64,000 nt of DNA from Linanthus parryae (Eukaryota > Streptophyta > Magnoliopsida > Ericales > Polemoniaceae): the NCBI GenBank assembly GCA_023055425.1, contig JALGPY010000003.1, forward strand, positions 54,545,891 to 54,609,890, in the 5' to 3' direction. The position numbers were made by a program, and so were the translations under genes. Shown piece after piece: positions 53,401 to 64,000 of this stretch. Below the pieces are notes generated by a model. That model was not told where the DNA came from and did no database searches. It saw only the letters and a list, made by a program, of their open reading frames with translations. Every line of letters starts with the position of its first letter. The first letter of the stretch is position 1.

Positions 53401-53545
53401 CTCGACTAGGAATATTTAAGAATATAATATTTATATTCTAAGGACTTCATTTAAGTTAACATATCTCCATATCAATAATATAATGAATAGCAAGTCCATT
53501 TAATTGTCACCATAAATAGATTGTTTCTAGGGAACAATTCCAACA
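50440..53545 (-). repeat. Copia LTR split by a DNA transposon
   Basis: The right end reads, on the minus strand, TGTTGGAATTGTTCCCTAG, a typical copia LTR start. The body (52150-53545) contains the conserved TTTGAGCATGGCCATGCGTT block seen in plant LTRs. The left end is taken as TGATGCAGG at 50440. Without the insert at 50471-52138 and its duplication the LTR is about 1.43 kb. No primer site is visible at the left and no duplication at the ends, so the left border and solo status are uncertain. Confidence 0.55.
50471..52138. mobile_element. MULE-like non-autonomous DNA transposon with long inverted repeats
   Basis: The first about 85 bp (AGGGTAAAAGACATTTT..) are repeated in inverted orientation at the right end, with further similarity inward. 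The element is flanked by ACAAAAT at 50464-50470 and 52139-52145. Mutator-like elements usually make 9-bp duplications; only 7 bp are seen here, so superfamily is tentative. The interior has a GC-rich stretch (50740-51000) with open frames on both strands (50736-51170 plus; 50678-50977 minus) and a GT-rich stretch (51790-51900). It may hold captured host sequence, as in Pack-MULEs. No transposase was found. Confidence 0.75.
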
Positions 53546-53803
53546 CAAATCTGCCTCCTCGTAAAGAGCACGGATTCCATGCCCCTTACGGAGCCTAGAG
53601 AATTAGACCATCCTCTGAAGTACTCTCGACCTGCACCTGAATCTGCAGATCGTGAGTTCATCCTTCATCCACTGGTGTCTCTTTTATGTATCGTTTGAAC
53701 AGACATCCCCGTAACTTACCTTGGCCGCCGTCATCGCACCATAACCCTGAAATTCTGAACCCACGCAGCCGTGCACCACATACCATCTTGCCGAGACTCG
53801 AAC
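53546..53803. other. Unassigned stretch between two copia LTR remnants
   Basis: Probably copia internal sequence that continues 53804-54004, but I cannot align it to a Gag domain. Confidence 0.35.
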
Positions 53804-54004
53804 TTAGCGCTGGTGGTTGTAAACCCCCTCTTTATCTTCTGCCATTGGCAACCACAGGTCTTGGTGCTTCAATAAATCACGTACCTTGATTTGCCCACGA
53901 CTGAAGCTGTTTCTCCCTGTGAACTTGTCGATCTTGTTCATCCCCCCGGTCATCTTCTCTACAGCTCCTTTTCCAGATCCGTAGCCCCCGAACGCGTGCT
54001 CCAC
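53804..54004 (-). pseudogene. Copia Gag N-terminus
   Basis: The minus strand reads MNKIDKFTGRNSFSRGQIK and then VRDLLKHQDLWLPM. This is the start of copia Gag proteins of the type KFTGxNSFSxWQIKMRDLL; the usual Trp is Gly here. It ends at a stop after 40 more residues. It lies about 90 bases after the decayed primer site (54092-54104) of the adjacent LTR, as expected. Confidence 0.75.
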
Positions 54005-54105
54005 CTTGATCGCGAAACCTTAACTATTAATTTCATGGATTGTGAAACCCGAGCCCTATAACTCTACCTTGAACTTGAAACACCGCAACCAGGCTCTTAT
54101 AACAC

Positions 54106-54529
54106 TTTTTTATTATCTGGAATGAGCTTAGAGAATGATGAAACAGATGAACAAGATCACACCGATATAACGTGGTTAACTAGCAATGAACTAGCTACCT
54201 TCACGACCCGAATAACCCCGATTTTATTGAGAGAAACCCACAAATTTAACATACACAATGTAGAGCACGACTTATAGCCTTTATATAGGCCTACTATACA
54301 GCTTGTGCCCAAAGAAATATCAAAAACCGAGCTAAAACTAAAAGGAAAACAATTCAGACCGCCACCAGTAGTTGTTCGTACGAACACATGGGCTGTTCGC
54401 ACGAACACTTGCTATTCCTCGGTTTGTCCTCTTCAATTTGCTCCTTTGTTTGGTCCGTTTTTTTGCCCCTCTTCAGTGGCAATGTCTCGCCAAGCCCAGG
54501 TATATTCAAGGCACTCTTGACTCCCAACA
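54106..54529 (-). repeat. 5' LTR of minus-strand copia remnant, family C (copy 2)
   Basis: On the minus strand begins TGTTGGGAGTC and runs into a decayed primer site whose complement GGCTCTTATAACA (54092-54104) resembles GGCTCTGATACCA. It matches 49550-49970. It contains the palindromes TGTTCGTACGAACA (54373-54386) and TGTTCGCACGAACA (54394-54407). Confidence 0.78.
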
Positions 54530-54683
54530 CTCTCAAAAGATACTACTGTCTTGTAATAAATATGAATAGCATTAACAACTTATCTACACATAAAAGAATT
54601 GACGAATGAGCACAAAGATAATGGGTTTCTCTCCAAATATATAACGGTTCTAGTGAATACATTTGCATCTACATATCCGAGCA

Positions 54684-54761
54684 TGTAAAAGAAATGTGAG
54701 TGTATATCTTGAAAGAAAATGTGAACGTAATATATGCAATAACAAAAGAATGCAAAGTAAA
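54684..54761. repeat. 78-bp direct duplication, first copy
   Basis: TGTAAAAGAAATGTGAGTG.. is repeated at 54878-54955 with about three differences. The second copy lies inside the foldback repeat 54857-55005. Confidence 0.9.
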
Positions 54762-54856
54762 TTAGAAGATTTTGTAAACGATGTTACTAAAATGCTAAGA
54801 AAAGGTATGTGTCTGGTTAGATGAAACTAAAGTGTGGTGGGCATATATGGTTTGGG

Positions 54857-55005
54857 AATTGATTCTTACAAAGGCTTTGTAAAAGAAATGTGAGTGTATA
54901 TCTTGAAAGAAAATGTGAACGTAGTATATGCAGTAACAAAAGAATGCGAAGTAAAAGAAAAGGCTTTGTAAGAATCATTTTTCTGATTTGTAAAAATCAT
55001 TACCC
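54857..55005. repeat. Foldback MITE relative with replaced centre
   Basis: The left arm GATTCTTACAAAGGCTTTGTA and the right arm GGCTTTGTAAGAATCA..GATTTGTAAAAATCATTACCC belong to the family of 48557-48699. The interior is the second copy of the 78-bp duplication rather than the usual loop. Confidence 0.75.
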
Positions 55006-55862
55006 TATGATTTTCTTTAACGGATGTTTAACCCTTATTCTTTTTCTTTTAGGTTTTAGAAAACGGATGTTCAAAGATTGGAAACTCAAACATTAGCGAT
55101 TGGAAACTCCAAAGAAGTCGGAACTTAGTTTGAAGCACCGATTTTGGAGATGCCACTGAAAGAAAACTCCAAACAAGTGAAAGTCATGCATGCATCCGTC
55201 GGTGATCGGCACCTCCAACACAACCACCGTTCAAACATTTTGACTTAGTTCTCATCATGAACCACGTGTCACCATCATGGCCAACACTGCTAGTCAAACA
55301 GTCATTAATATTCAACCTCATCTTTGACTGCTGACGATGTAGCTTTTTGTGGTAGTTAGGGTTTTATTTGATTAATGATGGTGATATATCTGTTGGTGCT
55401 AAGTCGTTGTCAACAGTTGTAGCGTGTTAGTTTTAATATACTAGAGGTGTATACAGCAAGTTAATTTTTAATTGAGCTCTTCATTTGGCTTTCTATGAAA
55501 CAACAAATATCAATCACCGTCCTTTTATGTGAAAAAGGCAAAATCGGTGCACCTTGTCTCCTAAGGCCTAAGGGAGTTATCAAAATTTAAGATGTACTAC
55601 TACGAGTACACATTAACAAGTAATTTGCCGGATTTACATGATTGCCAAACAGTATTGTCTTTAGCATCACATGATTCGAAGCGTACTTAAAGATTTCTCC
55701 TTAAGTCTGATTTACGGGTTGAATGATGCTGAACGGTAAATTTATAACACAAACCACAATCTTGTTAACCACAAGCTTTAACTCACGTAACAGATGAAAT
55801 TTGACAGATAGGGCTTGAGTGAAAAAGACATGTTAGACACAAGAGATGCAATGGAAGTTTTT
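55006..55862. other. Unassigned stretch
   Basis: No gene recognised. GATTGGAAACTC is repeated at 55076 and 55099. An ACTACTACGAGTACAC region and AT-rich blocks carry no further signal. Confidence 0.5.
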
Positions 55863-56266
55863 TCATACATGTAAGTGAAGGTCTTCTAAAATTACAGGGG
55901 TATGAGAGAAGTTTTGCATATGAACAACGTCCTCCCAGGCCTGAGGTATAGTAGAGCCTGAGACCATCGATTCAACGTCCGGCGTGTTGATTTTATGCCT
56001 AAGCTTTTTCGATGGTGACCTGTTTCTCAGCGGATTAGAGTCGTTGAACATGGGCGACTTTATAGTCGATGACTTCATTCTCCAGCCTGATCGTTGCTTC
56101 GGAGGAATCTCGCTCGGTCTGGTTTAGACAGGTCATCGCCAGGTTTTTGATCGGGCTTTCTCCTTGCAGCGGTTATCGACATAATCAACGATTTTAGTCT
56201 CAGCTCCGTGGTTTGAATGAACTTGTTTTGCTAATGGGTTTCCCCATTCAGGGGCGCAGAAGTACG
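55863..56266 (-). pseudogene. Unrecognised coding-like fragment next to Tat copy 2
   Basis: Two overlapping frames read on the minus strand: YFCAPEWGNPLAKQVHSN (56260-56133), then in another frame SPMFNDSNPLRNRSPSKKLR to a stop at 55863 (ending ILEDLHLHV). The residue mix is protein-like. A frameshift or intron would be needed to join them near 56130. The first piece runs straight into the Tat LTR at 56272, so the element may have cut a host gene here. I recognise no family. Confidence 0.3.
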
Positions 56267-56271
56267 GGTGG

Positions 56272-56897
56272 TGTAGATACTGCTTTCTGACATGACAGAT
56301 CTTGGCCACGTGACAGCCATCCAGCACACCATATTGTGCTCCACACACACTGGATCACCAGCCGAGCTGATCCATGTGGGGGCTGCGAGACAGAGCCCTC
56401 GCATACCACTGCACGGGACTTGTAGGGACTTAGTGGTTTGGAGGCTAGAGTAAGCCCTGTCGCGTGCGAGCCAAGCCCGCACGCGACCTTTAGTAACTGT
56501 TTTGAGAGATCTATGGCACGAGCTCCCTAGACCCGGTCAATCCGGTCAAACCCGGTCAACCTCGTAACGGTTCCGGTATTCGCGCACCACGTGCTATAAC
56601 GGTTCCTATATACTCGGACGAACGTGCCGTTATGGTTAAGCTAATTAAGCCGCCATTAATGGGCGCATTAACCACACTACAACGGTCATGTTCCCCAGTA
56701 TATATAGATCGTCAACCTTTCCATACAAAGGAGAACACACTGCCATACGCGGAAGCTCTGCCAAACCTCTGTCTCTCTCTCAGACATTGCTACTGACTTA
56801 CTCTCTCCCTACACACACCCCTACTCTTCCTGTGCGATCCTTGATCCACTACACACGGTGCACACGGAGGTCTCCCTGTCGGAATCTCTTGTGCACA
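56272..56897 (+). repeat. 5' LTR of Tat copy 2 (626 bp)
   Basis: Begins TGTAGATACTGC and ends CTTGTGCACA. It is collinear with 33593-34219. Similarity to copy 1 stops exactly at 56272, which defines the left edge. Confidence 0.92.
56535..56706 (+). promoter_or_regulatory. Tat LTR promoter block: GGTCAA x3, AACGG cores, CACGTG, TATA
   Basis: GGTCAA at 56535, 56544 and 56554 (W-box cores on the other strand). AACGG/CCGTT cores lie at 56566-56570, 56598-56602, 56627-56631 and 56681-56685, a G-box CACGTG at 56588-56593, and TATATATA at about 56699-56706. All have counterparts in copy 1. Responsiveness to WRKY, MYB or bZIP/bHLH factors is inferred. Confidence 0.55.
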
Positions 56898-56900
56898 TTT

Positions 56901-56916
56901 TGGTGAACCCGACGTG
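56901..56916 (+). other. Primer-binding site of Tat copy 2
   Basis: TGGTGAACCCGACGTG, identical to copy 1 and three bases after the LTR. The tRNA was not assigned. Confidence 0.75.
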
Positions 56917-56938
56917 AATCTTACCGGCAAAAGCAACC

Positions 56939-59550
56939 ATGTCTCAGGAGGATGATGTTAGCAACCGATCGCCTTCCACCGAAACTCCCTCGGGAGACGA
57001 GACCCGCCGTACTCCGACGACTCCCGGCGAAGCACCGACGTTAGAGTCTTTGGACGCCACCGTCCAGAGTCAGGCGAAAGCTCTCAAGTCCCAATCCGCA
57101 CAATTAGAACAAATCTTGGCTGTTCTGGGCAACCTCGCGCCAAATCCTCCGCCAGCCACCGCTATCCCTCAAGGAGGAGGAACCCCTACTGCTCCAGGAT
57201 TGGGAGTGCCAGTCACACCTCCCAACCCTCATCTGCAGACTCCACCGTCGGCTGCGCAACTGCCTTCGGTTCAAGGATCAACGGCACAAATGCTGCCTCC
57301 TGCTGCTCACGCTCCTCAGCCCTCGGCTTTGGCGTCCAACCCAACTTTGCAGTACCCTTTACCTCCCCCAACGATGATCTGGGGAAACGCGGGTACTCAG
57401 TATGCTCCCAATCCTCCGGCGGCATATGTGTCGCCACCGCCTACGGCAACCCCTCCGGCGACTACCGAGGGAAGCATTCCAGAATGCATGACGTCTTTGC
57501 AAAAGCGCGTGGACACCATCCTGGCTCATCAGTCATTCACGGATACCATTATCCCGAAGTTAGACAATGATCCACCTATTCCACGAGAGATCTATCTCAT
57601 GCCTAACCCGGCGGGGTACAAGGCTCCCAAATGGGATAAGTTCGAGGACGTCAATGGAAACGCTCATGAGCATGTCATGCGTTTCATTGATGTCATGGGT
57701 CCCTACGGAGCCGATCCCAAGCTGCTGATGCGAGAGTTCCCAAAATCTCTTGGGAACGTAGCATACAAATGGTACCGGACATTGGAGGCCGGATCCGTGA
57801 AGACTTGGGACGACATGGTCCAAAAGTTCTATACCAAGTTCTTTCAAATGGAGGAAAAGGTGACAATGATCCATCTCTCGCGGATGTATCAGAAGCGCAG
57901 GAGGATGGGATCACCTTCATCAAGAAATTCCGGGCGAAATCCTTGGAGTGCAAAGATCCAATGCCCGAAAGCCGGCTCGTGGAGATATGCCTACAGTGCA
58001 TGCGAGATGAATACAAAGGTATGCTCATCATATTCCCATGACCTACGTTTTCAAAACTAATCGAATGCGCGAAGAACATCGAGCCCATAGTCGAGAGACA
58101 GAAAAAGAAGAACGCTCCAGAGCGACCTGCGAGCGGCACCACTTACAAGATCGGAAGGTTTAGCTACAAGCGGGGACGCGAAGCTGAGGTCAACACAGTT
58201 TCGCCCCAGAAACAAGCGAAGGTTGTGAACTTCGATGTACCGCCTCTGCCATGCTCGGTAGAGGAAGCGAGTGACCTCTGCAAACAGTGGCGCAAGGACG
58301 GCGTCCTGCCACCGCTCGAGAAAACACCCTCCAAGGAGATGGTGAGGGACCCTAAGTGGTGCGAGTACCACGGAAAGATCATGCACCCCACCGCCGGGTG
58401 CAAGAAACTCAGGTTCGCGTTCGATCAGAAGATGAAGAACGGCGAGCTAATCGTCAGCGACAACAGGAAGGACGTGCGCAACAACCCACTTCCTGCCCAT
58501 ACAGAGTCAGGCTCGAAAGGCAAAGAGGTCGCTATGATCTCGATCGTAGACTTGGAGGAAGTCGCAGAGGATGGTCTACCCGTCATTGCTGAGGTCCATC
58601 AAGACGAAGATTATAGCATGGACACGGAGGATGAGCGTGCCGACCGCATGAAAGGGTCGCACGGCTTCAACAAATTCTTCGACGAGATGAATTTCTCCGA
58701 GAGGTGCCGGACTGATATGACAAAAGCAATCTTAAGGATAGCGGAGGACTACGAGGAGGACCTCGTGGTCTCCAACGGGAAAGTCATCAGGGCGTCTCGT
58801 TCCACAGAAAAGATCATGACCTTTTCTGCTTGCGACAAGAAGACGGATGCGAGTCACCAGAGGCCTCTATACGTGACCACCATCATCAATGGCGTCGAAT
58901 TCAAGCGAGCATTTGTCGATGGAGGAGCAGCGGTCAACGTTGTTCCACTCCACACACTGAAGCTAGCAGGGATCCCCGAGCACAAGGTAGTCAAACGTCC
59001 ATCTCCACTGGTGGGATTCGGAAGCGACTCTAGAATGACGATCGGATGGATCCGCCTGGGCGTCCAGATTGGCAAGATCAAGTGCTCGGCGAAGTTCTAT
59101 GTCATAGACGCGAACACCACATACCACATGATTATAGGTCGAGCCTGGATTCATCGCTTCGACGCAGTCCCTTCGACGGCTCACCAGGTTATGAAAGCTA
59201 TATGGAACGACAGAATAGTCGAGATACCGGCTTCGACTAACCCGTTCAACTTGGACGAAGCACATCTCAGCGAGGCGGTGTGGTTCACTGAGATGGCGGA
59301 CGAGCAAACACCCGGGCCTTTCAACCCTACTCCTTTGCCTCTCTGGGAGGACATCAAGGACCAGTCACCTGCGGGCGTGATGGTGATAAGGGAAGATGCC
59401 AAGGAAAAGCCGCCCACACGCGAAGAGGCGCCACGTATCGCATATCATCGAAAGAATGTGTACACTTTGAAGAGGATCGCAAAGCATGACCCCGAGGGCA
59501 AGGAGATAGAGAGCTTCTACGCCAATGGGAAGAAATGCTATCGCATATGA
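56939..59550 (+). pseudogene. Tat gag-pro, copy 2, frameshift and nonsense codon
   Basis: ATG 56939 (MSQEDDVSNRSPS). It is collinear with the intact 870-aa copy 1 protein. A 1-bp deletion near 57898 (GCGCAGG for GCGCGAGG) shifts the frame after MYQKR. In the shifted frame TGA at 58039-58041 replaces ACA within MLINLQTPTF. From 58042 the original order continues through FDVPPLPCSVEE, the WCEYHGKIMHPT cluster and protease AFVDGGAAVNVV, ending with TGA at 59548-59550. The Cys of the last cluster position is kept (AGCKKL). Confidence 0.93.
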
Positions 59551-59562
59551 AGGTGCGCGGGG

Positions 59563-62500
59563 ATGTCCTCACACGGGCATGGGGATGTCCCTGAGCAAAT
59601 CAATCAAATCAAGCAAGTTGCGCTGACAAAAGAGCCAACACAGGGCGCTCCAGACGAGAAACTCAAAGAAGCGCCTGAATGCATGGAAGACAAGCCAAGA
59701 CCACAAAAGCAAGAACCAAAGGAAGTGTTCCTCAGCCCGAACGAGGAAAAGAAAAGGCCGGTCTTCCTGAGTGCGGACCTCACAAGCGAAGAGGAACAAG
59801 GACTGCTGCAGCTCCTAACTGAGTACAAGGACGTGTTCGCATGGGAATATGATGAGATGCCAGGACTGGATACAAGCATCACCATGCACCGTTTAGACAT
59901 CATCCCAGGGTCTAAACCGGTCAAGCAAAGCACCAGAAGCTTCAGGCCAGAACTCAACGTGAAGATCAAGCAGGAGATAGTCAAACTCCTGGAGGCCAAG
60001 TTCAGAGAGCCAAATCATCATCCCACATGGCTGGCCAACATCGTGCCGGTGGTGAAGAAGAACGGACAGCTACGCATCTGCGTGGACTTCCGAGATCTCA
60101 ACCGCTTCTGCCCTAAGGACGATTTCCCACTGCCCAACATCGATTTGCTTATCGATTCAACAGCAGGCCATCGCATGTTCAGTTTCATGGACGGTTTCAG
60201 CGGGTACAATCAAATCAAGATGGATCCCGAAGATGCGCGGAAAACTGCATTCATCACTCCGGTGGGGGTATTCAACTACACGGTAATGCCGTTCGGTCTT
60301 AAGAACGCGGGCGCAACCTATCAGCGGGCCATGATGGCTCTATTCCACGACATGATGCACAAAGAGGTGGAATTCTACGTGGATGACCTGGTGGTTAAAT
60401 CCAAGCACGAAGCGGATCACCTTACAGACCTGCGAAGGGTGTTCAACAGATGCAGGAACTTTCAACTGAAGATGAACCCCATGAAATGCGCATTCGGCGT
60501 GACCTCGGGGAAGTTTTTGGGATGCGTGGTCCATCGCCAAGGGATCGAGCCTGACCCTGCGAAAGTGTCAGCCATCACCAGCATGACGCCCCCCCCATGA
60601 TCAAAGTACCTTGAAAACATTCTTGGGAAAACTGTCGTACCTGCGGAGATTCATCCCAGCAATCGCAGAAATCACATGCTGTTTCAGCACTCTTCTCAAG
60701 AAGGACGCCGCGTACAACTGGGCTCCAGACCATGAAGCCGCATTCGAAAAGCTGAAAGAGCTGCTCACGTCCTCAAAGATTATGATCGCACCTCAGCTGG
60801 GATCACCGCTTCTGCTATATCTTACGTCAACAAGGAGATCTATAGGAGCACTCTTGGCTCAGGAGTATGAAGGCCAAGAGAGGCCCATCTACTATATCTC
60901 TCGCATTGTGCAGCCTGCTGAATCAAGGTACACAGACATCGAACGTCATTGCCTTGCTTTATTCTTTGTGATAGAAAAGTTGAGACACTATTTTGCATCA
61001 CACAAAGTAGTGGTGGTCACCAAGAGCGACCCCATAAGATACTTGTTAACTCACACTACTCCGGGCGGGAGATTGGCAAAATGGTACATGACCATCTCTC
61101 AATACGATATCACATGCGTGAAACCAAGAGCGATCAAGTCGCAGGCAGTAGCGGATCTGTTGGCACAGTTTCCCGACAACAGCCACGAACCCGTGATTGA
61201 AGAAGAGCTCGAAGGCCCTGAAATCTACGCAATCGACGTGCCCTATTGGACCCTCCACTTCGACGGTTCATCAACCAGAAAAGGCGGAGGCATTGGGATA
61301 GTCTTGACAAAGCCAGACGGGGAAGTCATACAGATGTCCGCAAAGCTCAACTTCGCAGTCACGAACAACGAAGCGGAATACGAGGCTCTCATTGCAGGGC
61401 TCCGTGCGGCGAAAGCTTTGGAAGTAAGTAACTTAACAGTCATGGGAGATTCCAAGCTGATTGTTAAGCAAGCCTCGGGCGAATATGGTTTGAAGGAGAT
61501 CAACCTCCTGTCTTATCGTACCCTAGTACAGAAACTGATGCAACAATTCTGCGATGTGAAGTACGAGCACAAGCCCCGAGCAGACAACAGGCACGCAGAC
61601 GCCTTGGCAACTCTGGGGTCTAAGGTCAGCATAGACAAGTGCCCCGCAAGAATTTCCATTGAAGTGCGAACATCGTCGGCATTAACAGAGAATGCGTGCG
61701 ACGACCAACACATGGATGACGCAGACTGGCGGAAAGCAATCCTGCAAGCTATTGCAAAAGGCACTAGCAGCGAAAGCTGGGCACTCACAAAAGGATACTG
61801 CATCCACGACAACACCCTTTACTACAAGGGTCCTGGAGGAATACTCATGCGGTGTGTCTCCGAGCAAGAGGGACAACAGCTGTTAGAAAAGATTCACCAA
61901 CACGCTTGCGGAGAAAGCGAGGTGTCAATCTACAGAAAGGCTCAGAGATATGGCATTCATTGGCCAGGCATGTCAACAGCTGCAGCCCTGATACAAGGGA
62001 AGTGCGAAAGTTGCGCACTAATCAAAGACTCTCTACTCGTCGCCTTAACCGATGACGACATGGACTGGAGGAAGCCACTGTTTGATTTCCTCACCCAGGG
62101 CACCGTACCCGAATCGAGAAAAGAAGCCGAAAAGTTGAAAAGGAAAGCGTCTCGATACGTGGTACAGGAAAACCTGCTTTGGCGAAGAGGTCACGAGGGC
62201 AACTTGCTGCGATGTCTAGACGGCAGAGAAGCACAAGAAGTCATGGACCTTTCTCATCAGGTGGAACACCAAGGAGGTGCGAAATTATGCAGACAGCTCC
62301 TCTCAATCGGATATTTCTGGCCCACGATGGAAGTCGATTGCCGTACCAAAGTGCGACGTTGCCAGGAATGCCAATTCAAAGGGAACCTAGTGCACGCTCC
62401 TGCTGTGGATCTACATGCACTAGGGACGCCATGGCCATTTCACACATGGGCTCTGGACTTCATCGGTCCCATCCGGCCAACGTCGCACGGGAATCATTTC

Positions 62501-63289
62501 ATTCTTACCGCAACCGAGCTGTTCACCAAGTGGGTGGAAGCAATACCATTAAAGACGGCAAATGCGTTGGCTGTGGTCAACTTTATCCAAGAAAGCATCG
62601 TATACAGGTTCGGAATCCCTAACACCATTCTTTCAGATAATGGTACTCCTTTTGTTAATCGCCAGGTAGCTGCGAAATTAGCGGAGTACAATATCAGGCA
62701 GATATGTTCTACCCCTTACTACCCAAAGGGAAACGGGCAAGCCGAAGCGACTAACAAGACGCTGTTGAGAATATTGAGCAAAATGGTCGCAGACGACCAC
62801 AAAAAGTGGGCCGACTCTCTAAGCATAGCTCTGTGGGCCTACAGAACTTCTCCAAGGACACCCACAGGGGCCTCGCCATTTCTACTGTGTTACGGGGCCG
62901 AAGCTGTGGTACCTGCGGAGGTTAGAGTCAACTCGGCAAGGCTGGCCTTCCATGCACTCTATGAAAATCAACGCGATCATGACTTAATCTTGCTGGAAGA
63001 AAAGCGAGAACAAGCCAAAAGGACTAACAAGCGGTACCAGGAAAGAATCGCTCGCGCATACAACAAGACAGTCCAGCGAAGGGATTTCGTAGTCGGAGAC
63101 CTGGTCTTGCGCGCATCTGACCACTGCATGCGAGAAGCAACTCACCCAAAGTTCGCAGCTAATCGGGAAGGACTCTTCGAAGTCACAGAAGTCTTCGATA
63201 GTGGCTACTGCAGCATACGAAGGTTGCACGGTACAACCTCAACTCCCAGTTCAATCAACATGCGCTGGATCAAGAAGTACTATCCTTGA
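59563..63289 (+). pseudogene. Tat pol, copy 2, one frameshift
   Basis: ATG 59563 in frame with gag-pro. RT motifs ICVDFRDLNRFCP, FMDGFSGYNQI, MPFGLKNAGATYQ and YVDDLVVKS are intact. One extra C in the run 60589-60596 shifts the frame after SAITSMTP. From about 60601 the second frame is open to 63289 with the degenerate Ty3 RNase H (LYLTSTRRSIGALL), archaeal-type RNase H (LHFDGSSTRKGGG, NNEAEYEALI, GDSKLIVKQ, RHADAL) and integrase (HQVEHQGG, CQECQ, WALDFIGP, LSDNGTPF, NGQAEATNKT). It lacks the nonsense codon of copy 1 and so shows that codon was Arg (CGA). Confidence 0.94.
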
Positions 63290-63351
63290 CTTCTCTCATT
63301 TCATACGTTTTATGATAACGTGCTTAATGTCTCATGTGGCTATGATTTTCG

Positions 63352-63440
63352 CAATCTCCTCTCCCATATGAGAGGATTGTAGTCCCATCTCTCCCATAAG
63401 AGAGCGTTATAATAAAAGAATTCTCCCAAATGAGAAGTTC
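63352..63440 (+). repeat. CTCATATG hairpin motifs after pol, copy 2
   Basis: CTCCCATATGAGAG, CTCCCATAAGAGAG and CTCCCAAATGAGAA occur in a row, the reverse complement of 27049-27131. They are conserved between copies while flanking bases vary. Confidence 0.78.
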
Positions 63441-63514
63441 ATATTTCTAGCTGTTTATGTTGCTCTATTTAATTTGTTATTACTGTTAACAACGATTTAT
63501 TCGCTGCAATAGCA

Positions 63515-64000
63515 ATCCATACCAAACGCGATCTTAAGTGATCATCTAAGCCTATCTCTCACGATAGCAGCCAATGCAAACGCGATCTTAAGTGATCATC
63601 TAAGCCTATCTCTCACGATAGAAGCTAATGCAAACGCGATCTTAAGTGATCATCTAAGCCTATCTCTACGATAGCAGCCAATGCAAACGCGATCTTAAGT
63701 GATCATCTAAGCCTATCTCTCACGATAGCAGCTAATGCAAACGCGATCTTAAGTGATCATCTAAGCCTATCTCTACGATAGCAGCCAATGCAAACGCGAT
63801 CTTAAGTGATCATCTAAGCCTATCTCTCACGATGGCAGCCAATGCAATACGATCTTAAGTGATCATCTTAAGCCTATCTCTCACGATAGCAGCCAATGCA
63901 ACGCGATCTTAATTGATCATCTAAAGCCTATCTCTCGCGATAGCAGCCAACGCAAATGCGATCTTAATTGATCACGTAAAGCCTATCTCTTACGATAGCA
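63515..64000 (+). repeat. 54-bp minisatellite, copy 2, cut by window end
   Basis: About nine units of GCGATCTTAAGTGATCATCT, AAGCCTATCTCTCACGATAG, CAGCCAATGCAAAC with small indels. Here the dyad GATC-TTAAGT-GATC is more symmetric than in copy 1. The array continues past 64000. Confidence 0.95.

Larger units (their letters stand above)
56272..64000 (+). mobile_element. Tat-lineage Ty3/gypsy retrotransposon, copy 2, 3' end beyond window
   Basis: Same family as 22298-34219 but on the plus strand: 5' LTR, primer site, gag-pro, pol, CTCATATG hairpins and the start of the 54-bp minisatellite, where the window ends. The left flank is GGTGG. It carries a 1-bp deletion near 57898, TGA at 58039-58041 and an extra C in a C8 run (60589-60596), plus the TGA between gag-pro and pol shared with copy 1. 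Confidence 0.93.

Overview
This is a retrotransposon-dense stretch of a flowering-plant nuclear genome, most likely a eudicot. The evidence is Athila-, Tat- and Ale-like LTR retrotransposons, a MULE-like and a hAT-like DNA transposon, GT-AG introns and exon pieces of a plant-specific CASP-like membrane protein gene. I see no bacterial operons, CRISPR array, rRNA or tRNA gene. I cannot name the species.

Layout. 1-11408: the 5' LTR and internal region of a decayed Athila-like Ty3/gypsy element on the minus strand; its 3' LTR lies left of the window. It sits in the gag region of another minus-strand gypsy element (11409-12624). 13342-13495 and 19615-19809 read as two exons of a CASP-like (CASPL5-type) gene. 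Their intron holds a complete Ty1/copia element (13714-19408, duplication AGTAG). 20340-21800 is a rotted copia fragment. 22298-34219 is a minus-strand Tat-lineage element (copy 1): 5' LTR, gag-pro, pol with an archaeal-type RNase H, a 54-bp minisatellite and, antisense to pol, a spliced multi-exon gene (22298-24632). 34220-37360 is AT-rich with one hairpin. 37366-45666 is a second Athila-type element with target duplication AGTAA. It keeps gag and protease but has no RT, RNase H, integrase or env-position ORF, so it looks non-autonomous. 46613-47225 is a hAT-like MITE with an 8-bp duplication. 47390-49170 holds gypsy protease debris and an imperfect direct repeat. 49550-49970 and 54106-54529 are related copia LTRs. 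50440-53545 is another probable copia LTR split by a 1.67-kb MULE-like element (50471-52138). 56272-64000 is the second Tat copy, on the plus strand, running off the window in its minisatellite.

Functionally almost everything is mobile-element sequence. The Tat copies are the best preserved: copy 1 has an open gag-pro frame and one private nonsense codon in pol, while copy 2 has two frameshifts and one private nonsense codon. Both keep the same TGA between gag-pro and pol. Most worth a second look are the antisense spliced gene inside Tat copy 1, the pol-less Athila derivative, the shared gag/pol TGA, the palindromic TGTTCGTGCGAACA clusters in unrelated LTRs, and the CASP-like gene whose intron grew from about 0.42 kb to 6.1 kb.
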